This document shows, piece by piece, positions 5,675 through 5,986 of a stretch of 5,986 nt of DNA. The notes beneath the pieces are model-generated. The model was not told the DNA's origin. It worked only from the letters and a program-made list of their open reading frames with translations, and did not search any database. A program made the position numbers and the translations under genes. How positions within the stretch are numbered: the first letter of the stretch is position 1; every line of letters starts with the position of its first letter. This DNA comes from Oscillospiraceae bacterium. GTDB taxonomy: Bacteria; Bacillota; Clostridia; Oscillospirales; Acutalibacteraceae. The stretch lies in contig CACWJV010000176.1 in assembly GCA_902761265.1 (NCBI GenBank), positions 1 to 5,986 of the forward strand, in the 5' to 3' direction.

Positions 5675-5690
5675 CGCGCGCGTGCGCGCA
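5675..5690. other. 16-nt alternating pyrimidine-purine tract
   Basis: CGCGCGCGTGCGCGCA alternates strictly and is nearly all CG steps, flanked by TTTTTT and AAATA. Such tracts can adopt Z-DNA under negative supercoiling. It lies 60-70 bases upstream of the cargo gene start; function is unknown. Confidence 0.4.
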
Positions 5691-5735
5691 AATACATCTT
5701 TCATTGTTGTCATTCTTTTCATTCTTAATAAGTGT

Positions 5736-5745
5736 CCACGCGTGG
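5736..5745. repeat. 10-bp perfect palindrome at the edge of the repeat array
   Basis: CCACGCGTGG. The right half is the start of the first 11-bp repeat; the left half is an inverted partial copy, so the array begins head-to-head with a half-site. Confidence 0.5.
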
Positions 5746-5795
5746 TTCGCTCGTGGTTCATTTGTGGTTCGCGCGTGGTTCGATCGTGGTTCGAT
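5741..5795. repeat. Five tandem 11-bp repeats (iteron- or operator-like)
   Basis: Units start at 5741, 5752, 5763, 5774 and 5785, with consensus CGTGGTTCGNT. GTGGTTC is invariant; variation falls in the first base and the last four. The last two units are identical. The 11-bp period equals about one DNA turn, so all sites face the same side of the helix, which fits cooperative protein binding. Because 11 is not a multiple of three, the period argues against selection as coding sequence. Confidence 0.82.
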
Positions 5796-5810
5796 TTTGA
5801 AAACACAGTG

Positions 5811-5844
5811 CCCCGCAACGCCCGCCGTTCGGGCGTTTACGGGG
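5811..5844. other. Strong hairpin between repeat copies
   Basis: CCCCG pairs with CGGGG and AACGCCCG with CGGGCGTT, separated by a 1x2 internal loop and closed by loop CCGTT: 13 pairs, extendable by wobbles. Neither strand has a T-tract directly after the stem, so it is not a clean intrinsic terminator. It could be an RNA structure, a processing site or part of an origin or packaging site. Confidence 0.65.
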
Positions 5845-5852
5845 TGCCTGGG

Positions 5853-5865
5853 GTGGTTCGATTTT
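5853..5865. repeat. Sixth, displaced copy of the 11-bp repeat
   Basis: GTGGTTCGATTTT is identical over 13 bases to 5786-5798 (end of unit five plus flank). It lies on the far side of the hairpin, so the hairpin is bracketed by two same-orientation repeat copies. Confidence 0.65.
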
Positions 5866-5890
5866 TGCACAAAACCGATGCAAAAAACGG

Positions 5891-5986
5891 TCAGAACCGC
5901 TTTCGCTGCAGCGAGAACAGCCCGTGGCGGTTGCAGCAGGCGAAGATCGTCCGCACACCGGCGACCGAAAAATACGCCTGCGCCGG
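5891..5986 (-). CDS. C-terminal 31 residues of an unidentified gene (runs off the right edge)
   Basis: On the minus strand a frame is open from the edge to a TGA at 5891-5893. It contains AYFSVAGVRTIFACCNRH and ends SLQRKRF. Most third positions (27 of 31) are G or C, as in the phage genes, and orientation agrees with all other genes. A plus-strand frame over the same bases shares the third positions and is also G+C-rich, so strand is not certain. I recognise no family from so short a piece. Confidence 0.38.
   Translation of the reverse strand, partial: PAQAYFSVAGVRTIFACCNRHGLFSLQRKRF

Noticed and set aside
5741..5795. Tandem repeats considered as a CRISPR array
   Set aside because: Units are 11 bp and contiguous, with no spacers and no cas genes.
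5811..5844. Hairpin considered as an intrinsic terminator or tRNA arm
   Set aside because: No T-tract follows directly on either strand, and there is no cloverleaf or CCA-adjacent structure.
5655..5870. 71-codon minus-strand frame across the 11-bp repeats
   Set aside because: Starts at GTG without a ribosome site, contains the hairpin and the repeat array, and reads as a frame-rotated repeat peptide rather than a protein.

Overview
This window is the head end of the morphogenesis module of a tailed phage or prophage (Caudoviricetes), read from the minus strand. In transcription order (high to low coordinates) the core is terminase small subunit, terminase large subunit, portal, head maturation protease with a fused scaffold region, and the start of the HK97-fold major capsid protein, which runs off the left edge. 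No integrase or host gene is visible, so free phage and prophage cannot be told apart. AGGAGG/AAAGGAG ribosome sites, TTG starts and PBSX-like terminase and portal proteins point to a Bacillota host. The high G+C of the phage genes (65 and 72 % in two hand-counted 60-base lines) suggests a G+C-rich clostridial lineage such as Oscillospiraceae. That host call is inference.

Layout: 1-554 capsid (partial); 569-1504 protease-scaffold, with a strong internal start that should also yield a separate scaffold from 916; 1494-2654 portal (TTG start); 2659-3948 large terminase; 3945-4418 small terminase (TTG start). The five genes overlap or nearly touch and form one translationally coupled operon that packages DNA into a scaffolded, protease-matured capsid. 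The leader at 4419-4771 has an AT-rich dyad, a possible small leader ORF and two tandem terminators facing the operon.

Upstream lies a foreign-looking gene, 4772-5617, at about one third G+C in the line counted. It encodes a 281-residue protein with a C-terminal DUF3883-like, PD-(D/E)XK nuclease-type domain. It has its own terminators and sits between imperfect 27-bp direct repeats 910 bp apart. It looks like a cargo ('moron') gene dropped in next to the packaging genes, possibly a defence or superinfection-exclusion function.

Further upstream, 5618-5890 holds no convincing gene but is dense in structure: a 16-nt alternating CG-rich tract, a 10-bp palindrome, five tandem 11-bp repeats (one per helical turn), and a strong hairpin bracketed by a sixth repeat copy. 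This could be an operator array, an iteron-type origin or a packaging (cos/pac) recognition region. The right edge carries the probable C-terminus of another minus-strand gene.
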